Below are positions 1 through 8,910 of a stretch of DNA of 13,461 nucleotides, in pieces. Position 1 is the first letter of the stretch. The number at the start of each line of letters is the position of its first letter. Source of the stretch: Deltaproteobacteria bacterium. GTDB taxonomy: Bacteria > Desulfobacterota_E > Deferrimicrobia > Deferrimicrobiales > Deferrimicrobiaceae. The notes below the pieces were generated by a model that was not told the DNA's origin, made no database searches, and saw only the letters and a list, made by a program, of their open reading frames with translations. The DNA is taken from NCBI GenBank assembly GCA_023488945.1, contig JAMDBZ010000063.1, positions 1-13,461 on the forward strand. The letters run 5' to 3'. Both the position numbers and the translations under genes were made by a program.

Positions 1-1
1 G

Positions 2-394
2 GACGAGTTCGACGTCATCGCGACGCTGAACCTGAACGGCGACTACCTCTCCGACGCCCTCGCGGCGCAGGTCGGCGGGATCGGGATCGCCCCGGGCGGC
101 AACGTGAACTACATCACCGGCCACGCGATCTTCGAGGCGACCCACGGGACCGCGCCCAAGTACGCCAACCTCGACAAGGTCAACCCCTCCTCGGTGATCC
201 TGTCCGGCGTCATGATGTTCGAGCACATGGGGTGGAACGAGGTCGCGCAGCTCATCACCAAGGGGATCGAGACGTCGATCGCCGGCAAGACGGTCACTTA
301 CGACTTCGCGCGACTCATGAAGGCGGAAGGGGTGAGGGACGTGAAAGAGGTCAAGTGCTCCGAGTTTGCGGACGCCGTCATCGCGAACATGTAG
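2..394 (+). CDS. icd: Isocitrate dehydrogenase (NADP-type), 3' end only
   Basis: This is the C-terminal part of isocitrate dehydrogenase, which oxidatively decarboxylates isocitrate to 2-oxoglutarate in the citric acid cycle. The reading frame is open from base 2, so the 5' end lies outside the window and 130 codons remain before the TAG. Visible family signatures are [19 protein letters not shown], the nucleotide-binding stretch [13 protein letters not shown], and the following NPSSVILSG and HMGW motifs, all typical of the homodimeric bacterial NADP enzyme and its 3-isopropylmalate dehydrogenase relatives. The NLNGDYLSD motif and the neighbours (mdh, sucCD, kor) favour Icd over LeuB. The gap to mdh is only 47 bases with no terminator, so the two are probably cotranscribed. 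Cofactor preference cannot be proved without the N-terminal part. Confidence 0.93.
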   Translation, partial: DEFDVIATLNLNGDYLSDALAAQVGGIGIAPGGNVNYITGHAIFEATHGTAPKYANLDKVNPSSVILSGVMMFEHMGWNEVAQLITKGIETSIAGKTVTYDFARLMKAEGVRDVKEVKCSEFADAVIANM

Positions 395-411
395 CCGGCT
401 TCTCGCCGTAA

Positions 412-1383
<972 letters not shown>

Positions 1384-1415
1384 TCGCGCCGTTTCCGGTT
1401 TCCGGATCGCGGAGA

Positions 1416-1421
1416 TATAAT
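1416..1421 (+). promoter_or_regulatory. Possible -10 box upstream of sucC
   Basis: A perfect TATAAT stands out in an otherwise very GC-rich gap just after mdh. The candidate -35 about 18 bases upstream (TTTCCG, 1392-1397) is poor, so the call is weak. If real, it would start a leader of roughly 240 bases before sucC that contains the paired region and hairpin described separately. Confidence 0.28.
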
Positions 1422-1436
1422 TGCTCGATTGCGTTT

Positions 1437-1552
1437 CACGTCGCCGCATGGAAACCGGTTGGAGCTGACGGCTCTTCCGGCGGCCGCCGTGATCGGTGTG
1501 GGGTAGCGGGGAAAGGCGCGCCCGCCTCGGCCCGCAGCTCAACCGGAACGTG
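1437..1552 (+). other. Structured leader candidate upstream of sucC
   Basis: A long-range inverted repeat closes this segment. CCGGTTGGAGCTG (1455-1467) can pair with CAGCTCAACCGG (1535-1546) with a single bulged base, and an outer CACGT/ACGTG pair (1437-1441 with 1548-1552) extends it. The enclosed 67 bases contain further self-complementary GC-rich arms (for example CGGCGGCCGCCG). A terminator-like hairpin follows about 10 bases later, before sucC. Paired domain plus terminator is the layout of an attenuator or riboswitch leader. I do not recognise a known riboswitch class, and GC-rich DNA forms chance pairings easily, so this is a structural observation and not an assigned function. Confidence 0.35.
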
Positions 1553-1562
1553 ATCTTTGCGC

Positions 1563-1599
1563 GGGTGCCGTCCCCGGGGGAGGGCGGCATCCGTTTTTT
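1563..1599 (+). terminator. Rho-independent terminator or attenuator between mdh and sucC
   Basis: GGGTGCCGTCC (1563-1573) pairs over 11 positions, two of them G-U, with GGGCGGCATCC (1582-1592), and a run of six T begins at 1594. It lies 70 bases before the sucC start. It could end icd-mdh transcription or act as an attenuator for a sucCD message that starts upstream. Confidence 0.7.
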
Positions 1600-1668
1600 C
1601 GGCAAGACGCGCCGCGCGCGGCGATCCCCGACCGGATCGACAATTCACCCGGGAGGAGCCAAGAGGGT

Positions 1669-2835
<1,167 letters not shown>

Positions 2836-2848
2836 CGGGGGGGACAAG

Positions 2849-3730
<882 letters not shown>

Positions 3731-3756
3731 TACCTACCAAGGAAGGGATCGAGGCG

Positions 3757-3996
3757 ATGGCAGACGCGCAGGCGCAAACGGCGGAGACGATCGAGGCGAC
3801 CGAAAACCAGAAAGTGAAGATCAGCATCATCCCGCGCTACTGCAAGGGATGCGAGATCTGCGTCAAGCTGTGCCCGACGCAGGTGCTCGGGATGGACATG
3901 TTCACGGTGAAGGTGGTCGACATCGACAAGTGCACGGTTTGCATGGCGTGCGAGCTGCGGTGCCCCGACTTCGCCATCTTCGTCGAGAAGAAATAG
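3757..3996 (+). CDS. korD: 2-oxoglutarate:ferredoxin oxidoreductase, ferredoxin-like delta subunit
   Basis: A 79-residue protein with two [4Fe-4S] motifs: Cys29, 32, 35 and 39 (CKGCEICVKLCP) and Cys59, 62, 65 and 69 (CTVCMACELRCP). This is the 2[4Fe-4S] delta subunit that carries electrons between the catalytic core of KOR and free ferredoxin. The first 20 residues are a polar Ala/Glu-rich tail ahead of the cluster domain. The ATG at 3757 is chosen because GGAAGGGA (3741-3748) is well placed and because the longer open frame upstream only overlaps sucD. korA follows after 32 bases. A free ferredoxin is the alternative, but the order delta-alpha-beta-gamma makes the subunit assignment strong. 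Confidence 0.9.
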   Translation: MADAQAQTAETIEATENQKVKISIIPRYCKGCEICVKLCPTQVLGMDMFTVKVVDIDKCTVCMACELRCPDFAIFVEKK

Positions 3997-4028
3997 CGGT
4001 CACCAACGAAGCCTAAAGGAGAGGAACG

Positions 4029-5159
4029 GTGGGCAAGGTCAAGCTGCTCCAGGGGAACGAGGCGTGTGCGGAAGGGGCGCTCTACGCGGGATGCACCTTC
4101 TTCGCGGGGTACCCGATCACCCCGTCGACCGAGGTGGCGGAGTACATGGCGAGGCGGCTCCCGCCGATCGGGGGGGCGTTCCTTCAGATGGAGGACGAGA
4201 TCGCCGCGATGGCGGCGGTGATCGGCGGGTCGCTCGCGGGGGCCAAGTCGCTGACGGCCACCTCGGGCCCCGGCTTTTCGCTCAAGCAGGAGAACATCGG
4301 CTTTGCCGCGCTGACGGAGATTCCGTGCGTCATCGTGAACGTGATGCGCGGCGGCCCTTCGACGGGTGTCCCCACGGGTCCCGGCCAGAGCGACATCATG
4401 CAGTGCCGGTGGGGGACGCACGGCGACCACCCGGCCATCTGCCTGACCCCCGCCTACGTGCATGAGATCTTCTCGGAGACCGTCCGGGCGTTCAATCTGG
4501 CCGAGAAGTACCGCACGCCGGTGATCATCGCCTTCGACGAGATCGTCGGCCACATGCGGGAGAAGATCGAGGTCCCCGACAAGGGCGTCCTCCCGGTCGA
4601 GGACCGCCCCCGGCCGACCTGCCCGCCGTCGGAGTACCTCCCCTACGACGACAGCAAGGGGGACGTCCCCCCGATGGCGAACTTCTTCGAGGGGTACCGG
4701 TACCACGTCACGGGGCTGAACCACGGCCCGGACGGCTTCCCGGTGAACGCCTCCCCGCGGATCCACACGGACGAGCTCCGGCTCCTCCGAAAGGTCGAGG
4801 CGAACAGGAAGGACATCATTCGGAACGAGGAGTACCTGACGGAGGACGCCGAGGTTCTCGTGTTCGCCTACGGCGTCTCCGGCCGGTCCGGGAAGAACGC
4901 GGTCGAGCTGGCGCGCGCCGCCGGGATCAAGGCGGGGCTCCTCCGGCCGCTCACGATCTGGCCCTTCCCCGAGGACGAGGTGGCCGCCCTGGCGGGGCGG
5001 GTCAAGGGAATCGTCGTCCCCGAGCTGTCGCTGGGGCAGATCATCTACGAGGTGGACCGGTGCGCCAAGGGGCGCTGCAGGGTCGAGGGGATCTACCGCG
5101 TCGACGGCGACCCGATCACCCCGGGGCAGATCCTCGAGAAGATCAAGGAGGTGAAGTAG
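4029..5159 (+). CDS. korA: 2-oxoglutarate:ferredoxin oxidoreductase, alpha subunit
   Basis: Alpha subunit of a 2-oxoacid:ferredoxin oxidoreductase, 376 residues. KOR makes succinyl-CoA and CO2 from 2-oxoglutarate and CoA while reducing ferredoxin, and can run in reverse to fix CO2. The pyrimidine-binding domain carries GYPITPSTE (27-35), the glutamate-rich QMEDE (53-57) expected to contact thiamine pyrophosphate, TSGPGFSL (78-85) and RGGPSTGVPTGPGQSD (107-122). The second domain starts near residue 270 (VLVFAYGVSGRSGKNAVELA). Translation starts at a GTG with AAAGGAGAGG (from 4016) as ribosome-binding site. Substrate (2-oxoglutarate rather than branched-chain oxoacids) is inferred from the sucCD/icd/mdh context, because the alpha subunits of KOR and VOR are closely related. 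Confidence 0.88.
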   Translation: MGKVKLLQGNEACAEGALYAGCTFFAGYPITPSTEVAEYMARRLPPIGGAFLQMEDEIAAMAAVIGGSLAGAKSLTATSGPGFSLKQENIGFAALTEIPCVIVNVMRGGPSTGVPTGPGQSDIMQCRWGTHGDHPAICLTPAYVHEIFSETVRAFNLAEKYRTPVIIAFDEIVGHMREKIEVPDKGVLPVEDRPRPTCPPSEYLPYDDSKGDVPPMANFFEGYRYHVTGLNHGPDGFPVNASPRIHTDELRLLRKVEANRKDIIRNEEYLTEDAEVLVFAYGVSGRSGKNAVELARAAGIKAGLLRPLTIWPFPEDEVAALAGRVKGIVVPELSLGQIIYEVDRCAKGRCRVEGIYRVDGDPITPGQILEKIKEVK

Positions 5160-5161
5160 CG

Positions 5162-5992
5162 ATGGCCTTCGACTACGACCAGTACATCCGGGGAGGCAAG
5201 CTTCCTCACATCTGGTGCCCCGGCTGCACGTACGGCATCGTCTTCAAGTCGCTCCTGCGCGCGGTCGACGCGCTCAAGTTCCCCAAGGACGACATCGCGG
5301 TCGTCTCCGGGATCGGCTGCGCCTCGCGGCTTCCCGGCTACGTCGACTTCAACACGCTTCACACGACCCACGGCCGGGCCCTGGCCTTCGCCACGGGGCT
5401 CAAGATGGCGAAGCCCGACAAGCACGTGGTCGTCGTCAGCGGCGACGGCGACGCCACCGCGATCGGCGGGAACCACTTCATCCACGCCTGCCGGCGGAAC
5501 ATCGACATCACCGTCCTGGTCTTCAACAACTTCATCTACGGCATGACCGGCGGGCAGTACTCCCCGACGACCCCGTCGGGGCATCTCGCGACCACGATGC
5601 CCTACGGGAACATCGACCCGTCCTTCAACATCCCCGAGCTGGCGAAAGGCGCGGGGGCGACCTGGGTCGGCCGCGGGACGGCATACCACGCGGCGGCGCT
5701 CGACAAGCTGATCATCGAGTCGATCCGGCACAAGGGCCTCTCGGTCCTGGAGATCATCAACGCCTGCCCGACGACCCACGGCCGGCGGAACAAGTTCAAG
5801 AGCCCCACGGACATGCTCCTCTGGATGAAGGACAACGCCCTGCCGATCACGGCGTTCGACAAGCTGCCGCCCGAGAAGACCGCCGGGAAGTTCCCGACCG
5901 GCGTCCTGTTCAAGAAGGAGGCGCCGGAATACTGCGAGACGTACCGCGCCCTGTGCGAACGCGTGCAGAAGCCGAAAGAGGGGAGGGCCTGA
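5162..5992 (+). CDS. korB: 2-oxoglutarate:ferredoxin oxidoreductase, beta subunit (TPP-binding)
   Basis: Beta subunit of KOR, 276 residues, which binds thiamine pyrophosphate and magnesium. The TPP motif is GDGD (94-97) followed about 25 residues later by the paired asparagines of VFNNFIYGMTGGQ (120-132). An N-terminal CPGC (19-22) and Cys53 (GIGCASRLPGY) are likely [4Fe-4S] ligands, as in other beta subunits. HTTHGRALAFATG (67-79) is also typical of the family. The start at 5162 follows a perfect AAGGAGGTGA site (5146-5155) and lies two bases after the korA stop. A longer open frame reaching into korA has no separate ribosome-binding site and is not used. Confidence 0.9.
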   Translation: MAFDYDQYIRGGKLPHIWCPGCTYGIVFKSLLRAVDALKFPKDDIAVVSGIGCASRLPGYVDFNTLHTTHGRALAFATGLKMAKPDKHVVVVSGDGDATAIGGNHFIHACRRNIDITVLVFNNFIYGMTGGQYSPTTPSGHLATTMPYGNIDPSFNIPELAKGAGATWVGRGTAYHAAALDKLIIESIRHKGLSVLEIINACPTTHGRRNKFKSPTDMLLWMKDNALPITAFDKLPPEKTAGKFPTGVLFKKEAPEYCETYRALCERVQKPKEGRA

Positions 5993-5996
5993 CCCG

Positions 5997-6545
5997 ATGA
6001 GCGAACGTTACGAAATCCGTTTCTCCGGTTCCGGCGGTCAGGGACTGATCCTCGCGGGAGTCATCTTCGCCGAAGCCGCCACAATCTACGAGGGGATCAA
6101 CGCCGTCCAGAGCCAGTCGTATGGTCCCGAGGCCCGGGGGGGCGCCTCCAAGTCCGAGGTGATCATCTCCGACCGGGCGATCGACTTCCCGAAGGCCCAG
6201 GCGATCGACCTCCAGCTCTCCCTCACGCAGGAATCGTGCACGAAGTATTACAAGGACCTCAAGCAGACGGGGACGCTCCTCGTGGACGAGGACTTCGTCC
6301 GCGAGATCCCCCGGGGGTTGTTCAAGGTGGTCAAGCTCCCGATCATCCGCACCGCCTCCGAGGAGATCGGCAAGGCGTTCGTCGCCAACATCGTCGCCCT
6401 CGGAGCCATCACGGCCCTGACGGGGAAGGTGAGCATCGAGGCGGTGGAGAAGGCGGTCATGTCGCGCGTCCCGAAGGGAACCGAGGACCTCAACAGGAAG
6501 GCGCTCATGGCCGGCTACAACCTAGTCAAGGCCCGGATGAACTGA
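5997..6545 (+). CDS. korC: 2-oxoglutarate:ferredoxin oxidoreductase, gamma subunit
   Basis: Gamma subunit of the 2-oxoacid:ferredoxin oxidoreductase family, 182 residues and close to the usual length. The N-terminal glycine motif [12 protein letters not shown] (10-21) and [12 protein letters not shown] (38-49) are the standard signatures. In the family this domain contributes to the CoA-binding side of the complex. The start follows GAGGGGAGGG, four bases after the korB stop. The stop shares a base with the ndk start (TGATG), so the two are translationally coupled. Confidence 0.9.
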   Translation: MSERYEIRFSGSGGQGLILAGVIFAEAATIYEGINAVQSQSYGPEARGGASKSEVIISDRAIDFPKAQAIDLQLSLTQESCTKYYKDLKQTGTLLVDEDFVREIPRGLFKVVKLPIIRTASEEIGKAFVANIVALGAITALTGKVSIEAVEKAVMSRVPKGTEDLNRKALMAGYNLVKARMN

Positions 6546-6964
6546 TGGCCGAGCGCACCCTTTCGATTGTCAAGCCCGACGGAGTCCGCAAGGGACTCAT
6601 CGGGGAGGTCATCCGCCGGTTCGAGAAGGAGGGGATCCGGATCGTCGCGATGCGGATGCTTCGCCTCACCAAGGAGCAGGCGGAGGGGTTCTATGCCGTT
6701 CACCGGCAGCGCCCGTTCTTCGATTCGCTCACGACGTTCATGTCGTCGGGCCCGATCGTCGTGATGGTCCTGGAGGGGGAGGACGTCATCGCCCGGAACC
6801 GGGCGCTGATGGGCGCCACCGATCCGGCCAAGGCGGACGAGGGGACGATCCGGGCCGACTTCGCCGGCAGCGTGGAGCAAAATATTGTCCACGGGTCCGA
6901 TGCGCCGGAAACGGCTTTCGTTGAAATACACTACTTTTTCAGCGACTTGGATTTCATAGTGTAA
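6545..6964 (+). CDS. ndk: Nucleoside diphosphate kinase
   Basis: Transfers phosphate between nucleoside triphosphates and diphosphates through a phosphohistidine. 139 residues is the normal bacterial length. Near the start is the nucleotide-binding lysine in [11 protein letters not shown] (7-17), then [16 protein letters not shown] (55-70), [17 protein letters not shown] (90-106), and the catalytic His116 in [10 protein letters not shown]. The start overlaps the korC stop by one base and has no strong site of its own. Being last in the sucCD-kor unit makes sense: it can spread the phosphate gained by succinyl-CoA synthetase across nucleotide pools. A terminator follows at once. Confidence 0.96.
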   Translation: MAERTLSIVKPDGVRKGLIGEVIRRFEKEGIRIVAMRMLRLTKEQAEGFYAVHRQRPFFDSLTTFMSSGPIVVMVLEGEDVIARNRALMGATDPAKADEGTIRADFAGSVEQNIVHGSDAPETAFVEIHYFFSDLDFIV

Positions 6965-6988
6965 AGAATATCCTTAGTTATTGTGATG

Positions 6989-7030
6989 AAGCCCCGGTTG
7001 CAGGCGAAAGGCACACCGGGGCTTTTTTTT
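6989..7030 (+). terminator. Rho-independent terminator after ndk
   Basis: GCCCCGGT (6991-6998) pairs perfectly with ACCGGGGC (7015-7022), flanked by AA before and a run of eight T after (7023-7030). The loop can form a short inner TGC/GCA stem. It ends the sucCD-kor-ndk transcription unit and separates it from the gas vesicle operon. Confidence 0.93.
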
Positions 7031-7199
7031 GGCGTTCTTCAATCGTTCATGATTGTGACGAAGAGGGTCGGATCGTATGTGGATATAAGGACCCGATTCC
7101 ATGGAATTCCCACCGCAACTTTATTCCACGGGCTCGATCCTTTACCGATATTCCCTTATCCCCCGGTTAGTTATGCTTTGGATCTCAATTTCCGGGAAG
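7031..7199. other. Gap between ndk terminator and gvp promoter
   Basis: Visibly richer in A and T than the genes to the left. Apart from the palindrome at 7096 and its degenerate partner at 7123, nothing is recognised here. An open frame at 6983-7258 starts inside the terminator hairpin and runs across the promoter, so it is not taken as a gene. Confidence 0.6.
7096..7107. promoter_or_regulatory. 12-bp palindrome, candidate enhancer-binding site
   Basis: ATTCCATGGAAT is a perfect palindrome. A degenerate second copy (ATTCC-AC-GGGCT) begins 27 bases further on at 7123. The centre is about 125 bases upstream of the expected start of the sigma-54 promoter, the usual range for enhancer-binding-protein sites. 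No protein is known to bind here; the role is inferred from position and symmetry. Confidence 0.4.
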
Positions 7200-7215
7200 T
7201 GGCATCCAACTTGCT
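7200..7215 (+). promoter_or_regulatory. Sigma-54 (-24/-12) promoter of the gas vesicle operon
   Basis: TGGCATCCAACTTGCT fits the sigma-54 consensus TGGCAC-N5-TTGC. The invariant GG (7201-7202) and GC (7213-7214) are separated by exactly ten bases. Transcription would begin near 7226, giving a leader of about 85 bases before gvpA. It lies between the ndk terminator and the first gas vesicle gene and points along the operon. Sigma-54 promoters need an ATP-driven activator, so the genes would be off by default. Confidence 0.78.
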
Positions 7216-7310
7216 TGCAGAGAAATCGAGCATGCATGCGGCGATGACTGTTGTTTGAGAAAGGTTTTTCAACCTAATCCGGAGAATCGGGTCAGAGAAG
7301 GAGGACGATC

Positions 7311-7529
7311 ATGGCAAAGGTACAGAAGTCGACGGATTCTTCCAGCCTGGCGGAGGTTGTGGATCGGATCCTGGACAAGGGCATCGTGATCGATGCCTGG
7401 GTGAAGGTGTCTTTGGTGGGGATCGAGCTGCTGTCCGTTGAGGCTCGCGTGGTGATCGCGTCGGTGGAGACCTACCTGAAGTACGCCGAGGCGATCGGCC
7501 TGACCGCCAGCGCGGCCGCGCCGGCGTAA
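7311..7529 (+). CDS. gvpA: Gas vesicle structural protein GvpA, copy 1
   Basis: Main shell protein of gas vesicles, the hollow protein compartments that give cells buoyancy. 72 residues, the normal length. The hydrophobic alpha-beta-beta-alpha core runs from about residue 12 to 60 and shows [19 protein letters not shown] (13-31), [16 protein letters not shown] (33-48) and [13 protein letters not shown] (51-63), essentially the family consensus. A short Ala-rich tail follows. The ribosome-binding site AAGGAGG (7298-7304) is strong and well spaced, fitting a protein needed in very large amounts. It is the first gene after the sigma-54 promoter. The second copy, at 8037, is identical. Confidence 0.97.
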   Translation: MAKVQKSTDSSSLAEVVDRILDKGIVIDAWVKVSLVGIELLSVEARVVIASVETYLKYAEAIGLTASAAAPA

Positions 7530-7552
7530 GCGCAAGGGGCGCGCACTGGAGA

Positions 7553-7604
7553 GCGTATTTCCGCCGGGAGGGCCGCCCGATGGTTCTTCCCGGCGGGGAT
7601 ACGC
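7553..7604 (+). other. 17-bp intercistronic stem-loop after gvpA, copy 1
   Basis: The arms 7553-7569 (GCGTATTTCCGCCGGGA) and 7588-7604 (TCCCGGCGGGGATACGC) pair over 17 positions, two of them G-U, around an 18-base loop. There is no T run, so it is not a classic terminator. It sits between gvpA and the GvpC-like gene, where an mRNA-stabilising or partial-terminating hairpin would allow far more GvpA than downstream protein. Those roles are inferred. Confidence 0.75.
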
Positions 7605-7640
7605 GTAACCCAAAGCGGCAGGTAAGGAGGTGAGTGGCTC

Positions 7641-7985
7641 ATGGGGAGAGTTACGGAGGATATCACGCGCCTTGTGGGCGAGATTCAGGGCGGCCACAGG
7701 GACCGCCAGCAGATGATGCAGGACCTCCGGCGCAACGCTGCCGAGCGGAAACGCGAAGTGAAGGGGATGCAGGCCGGCTTCCATGCTGCCCACGCCGAAA
7801 TGTCCAGGCGCCAGAAGAAGGCGCTGCGGGACTTTGCCAAAGGGATCGAGGACAAGGTCTGCGGACTGCTCAAGGGCTTCGCCGGCGACCTCGCGGGCGC
7901 CCGCCGCGCGTGGGGGGGGATGACCGCGGAACGAGCCATCTTCAAAAGGGCGGCAAAGCGTGGCGCTGCCGAAAAAGGGCTGTAA
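7641..7985 (+). CDS. Small helical protein after gvpA, GvpC-like candidate (copy 1)
   Basis: A 114-residue, highly charged, helix-forming protein whose family I do not recognise. Residues 11-82 fall into four 18-residue blocks that each begin with a large hydrophobic residue (Leu11, Leu29, Phe47, Phe65). The first three carry Arg at block position 10, and most blocks end in a hydrophobic pair two or three residues before the next. Eighteen residues equal five helix turns, so the protein should form a rod with one hydrophobic stripe. That feature, and the place directly after gvpA, recall GvpC, the helical repeat protein that strengthens the vesicle shell, although classical GvpC repeats are about 33 residues. 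A perfect AAGGAGGTGA site (7624-7633) precedes the ATG. The tail after residue 94 is short and basic and differs from copy 2. Confidence 0.75.
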   Translation: MGRVTEDITRLVGEIQGGHRDRQQMMQDLRRNAAERKREVKGMQAGFHAAHAEMSRRQKKALRDFAKGIEDKVCGLLKGFAGDLAGARRAWGGMTAERAIFKRAAKRGAAEKGL

Positions 7986-8036
7986 GAAGGTTTTTCAACC
8001 TAATCCGGAGAATCGGGTCAGAGAAGGAGGACGATC

Positions 8037-8255
8037 ATGGCAAAGGTACAGAAGTCGACGGATTCTTCCAGCCTGGCGGAGGTTGTGGATCGGATCCTGG
8101 ACAAGGGCATCGTGATCGATGCCTGGGTGAAGGTGTCTTTGGTGGGGATCGAGCTGCTGTCCGTTGAGGCTCGCGTGGTGATCGCGTCGGTGGAGACCTA
8201 CCTGAAGTACGCCGAGGCGATCGGCCTGACCGCCAGCGCGGCCGCGCCGGCGTAA
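8037..8255 (+). CDS. gvpA: Gas vesicle structural protein GvpA, copy 2
   Basis: Second gene for the shell protein, identical in DNA and protein to the copy at 7311, with the same AAGGAGG site. It has no separate sigma-54 promoter in the 64 unique bases ahead of it, so it depends on read-through from 7200 or on an unseen promoter. Multiple gvpA genes are known in other gas-vacuolate bacteria and raise the dose of the main building block. Complete identity suggests dosage rather than specialised function. Confidence 0.95.
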   Translation: MAKVQKSTDSSSLAEVVDRILDKGIVIDAWVKVSLVGIELLSVEARVVIASVETYLKYAEAIGLTASAAAPA

Positions 8256-8278
8256 GCGCAAGGGGCGCGCACTGGAGA

Positions 8279-8330
8279 GCGTATTTCCGCCGGGAGGGCC
8301 GCCCGATGGTTCTTCCCGGCGGGGATACGC
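8279..8330 (+). other. 17-bp intercistronic stem-loop after gvpA, copy 2
   Basis: Identical to the stem-loop at 7553-7604, shifted by 726 bases, again between gvpA and the GvpC-like gene. Because it was copied with the genes, its retention is not independent evidence of function. Confidence 0.75.
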
Positions 8331-8366
8331 GTAACCCAAAGCGGCAGGTAAGGAGGTGAGTGGCTC

Positions 8367-8816
8367 ATGGGGAGAGTTACGGAGGATATCACGCGCCTTG
8401 TGGGCGAGATTCAGGGCGGCCACAGGGACCGCCAGCAGATGATGCAGGACCTCCGGCGCAACGCTGCCGAGCGGAAACGCGAAGTGAAGGGGATGCAGGC
8501 CGGCTTCCATGCTGCCCACGCCGAAATGTCCAGGCGCCAGAAGAAGGCGCTGCGGGACTTTGCCAAAGGGATCGAGGACAAGGTCTGCGGACTGCTCAAG
8601 GGCTTCGCCGGCGACCTCGCGGGCGCCCGCCGCGCGTGGGGGGGGATGGGCTCGTTGGAACTCACGTCCCGCCGCACCGGGGCGGACAAGCTTGGATGTA
8701 GTGTTCTGCAGGCGGAAGAGGTAGGGGGCAAACCCCCAGAGGCGGCTGCACAACCCGCCAGGGGGGCGATGGGGCTGCGGAGTGCCCGCAAACGACGGAA
8801 GAAGCACCGTGCGTGA
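8367..8816 (+). CDS. GvpC-like candidate, copy 2, with different C-terminus
   Basis: The first 94 residues are identical to the copy at 7641, with the same four 18-residue helical blocks and the same AAGGAGGTGA ribosome-binding site. The reading frame then leaves the repeat and adds 55 unrelated residues rich in Gly, Ala and Arg, ending in a strongly basic RSARKRRKKHR tail. This tail does not continue the 18-residue periodicity, and the DNA beneath it contains compact hairpins (GGGGG-CAAA-CCCCC, 8724-8737; GGCGG/CCGCC, 8741-8759). It may be a fortuitous extension of a gene that lost its own end. The 94-residue core is well supported; the tail is not. gvpN follows 94 bases later. Confidence 0.65.
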   Translation: MGRVTEDITRLVGEIQGGHRDRQQMMQDLRRNAAERKREVKGMQAGFHAAHAEMSRRQKKALRDFAKGIEDKVCGLLKGFAGDLAGARRAWGGMGSLELTSRRTGADKLGCSVLQAEEVGGKPPEAAAQPARGAMGLRSARKRRKKHRA

Positions 8817-8910
8817 TCCCGGCCGCCTGATCCTGTGGCCATGACCATGCGCGAGCCGGATGTCGCCGAAAAATAACTGCTTCGAGGTAACGGAAGGGAG
8901 TCCTTAAGAC
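8649..8910. other. Unique junction between GvpC-like copy 2 and gvpN
   Basis: Bases 8649-8816 are read as the unusual tail of the second GvpC-like gene, and 8817-8910 is non-coding. The segment is rich in short hairpins, notably GGGGG-CAAA-CCCCC at 8724-8737 and GGCGG/CCGCC at 8741-8759. It looks more like structured RNA or insertion debris than normal coding DNA, but no element could be named. An AAGGGAG site (8894-8900) serves gvpN. Confidence 0.45.

Larger units (their letters stand above)
7261..7922 (+). repeat. 662-bp direct repeat, copy 1 (gvpA + GvpC-like gene)
   Basis: This segment recurs at 7987-8648 at a constant offset of 726 bases, and I found no mismatch when reading the two side by side. 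It holds a small hairpin (AGGTT-TTTC-AACCT, 7262-7275), the gvpA ribosome-binding site and gene, a 17-bp stem-loop, and the first 94 codons of the following gene. The promoter at 7200 is outside the repeat. The 64 bases between the copies (7923-7986) are unique. Confidence 0.95.
7987..8648 (+). repeat. 662-bp direct repeat, copy 2 (gvpA + GvpC-like gene)
   Basis: Second copy of the repeat at 7261-7922. Homology stops sharply three bases after a run of eight G (8638-8645), at the ATG codon for residue 94 of the GvpC-like gene. From there the two genes have unrelated ends. Identity at silent positions and in the non-coding gap means a very recent duplication, gene conversion, or an assembly effect. 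Confidence 0.95.

Noticed and set aside
6983..7258. Open frame of 91 codons between ndk and gvpA
   Set aside because: It starts inside the ndk terminator hairpin, crosses the sigma-54 promoter, and the translation shows no protein-like pattern.
7261..8648. Insertion sequence or composite transposon flanking the duplicated genes
   Set aside because: No transposase, terminal inverted repeats or target-site duplication is present; the repeat is made of the gas vesicle genes themselves.
7995..8807. Minus-strand open frame across the duplicated region
   Set aside because: It antisenses gvpA and the GvpC-like gene, has no ribosome-binding site, and is duplicated only because the DNA is.
8649..8910. 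Group II intron remnant suggested by GAGCCGGATG and nearby hairpins
   Set aside because: No reverse transcriptase, domain V or intron ends could be seen; the short match alone is not enough to call it.
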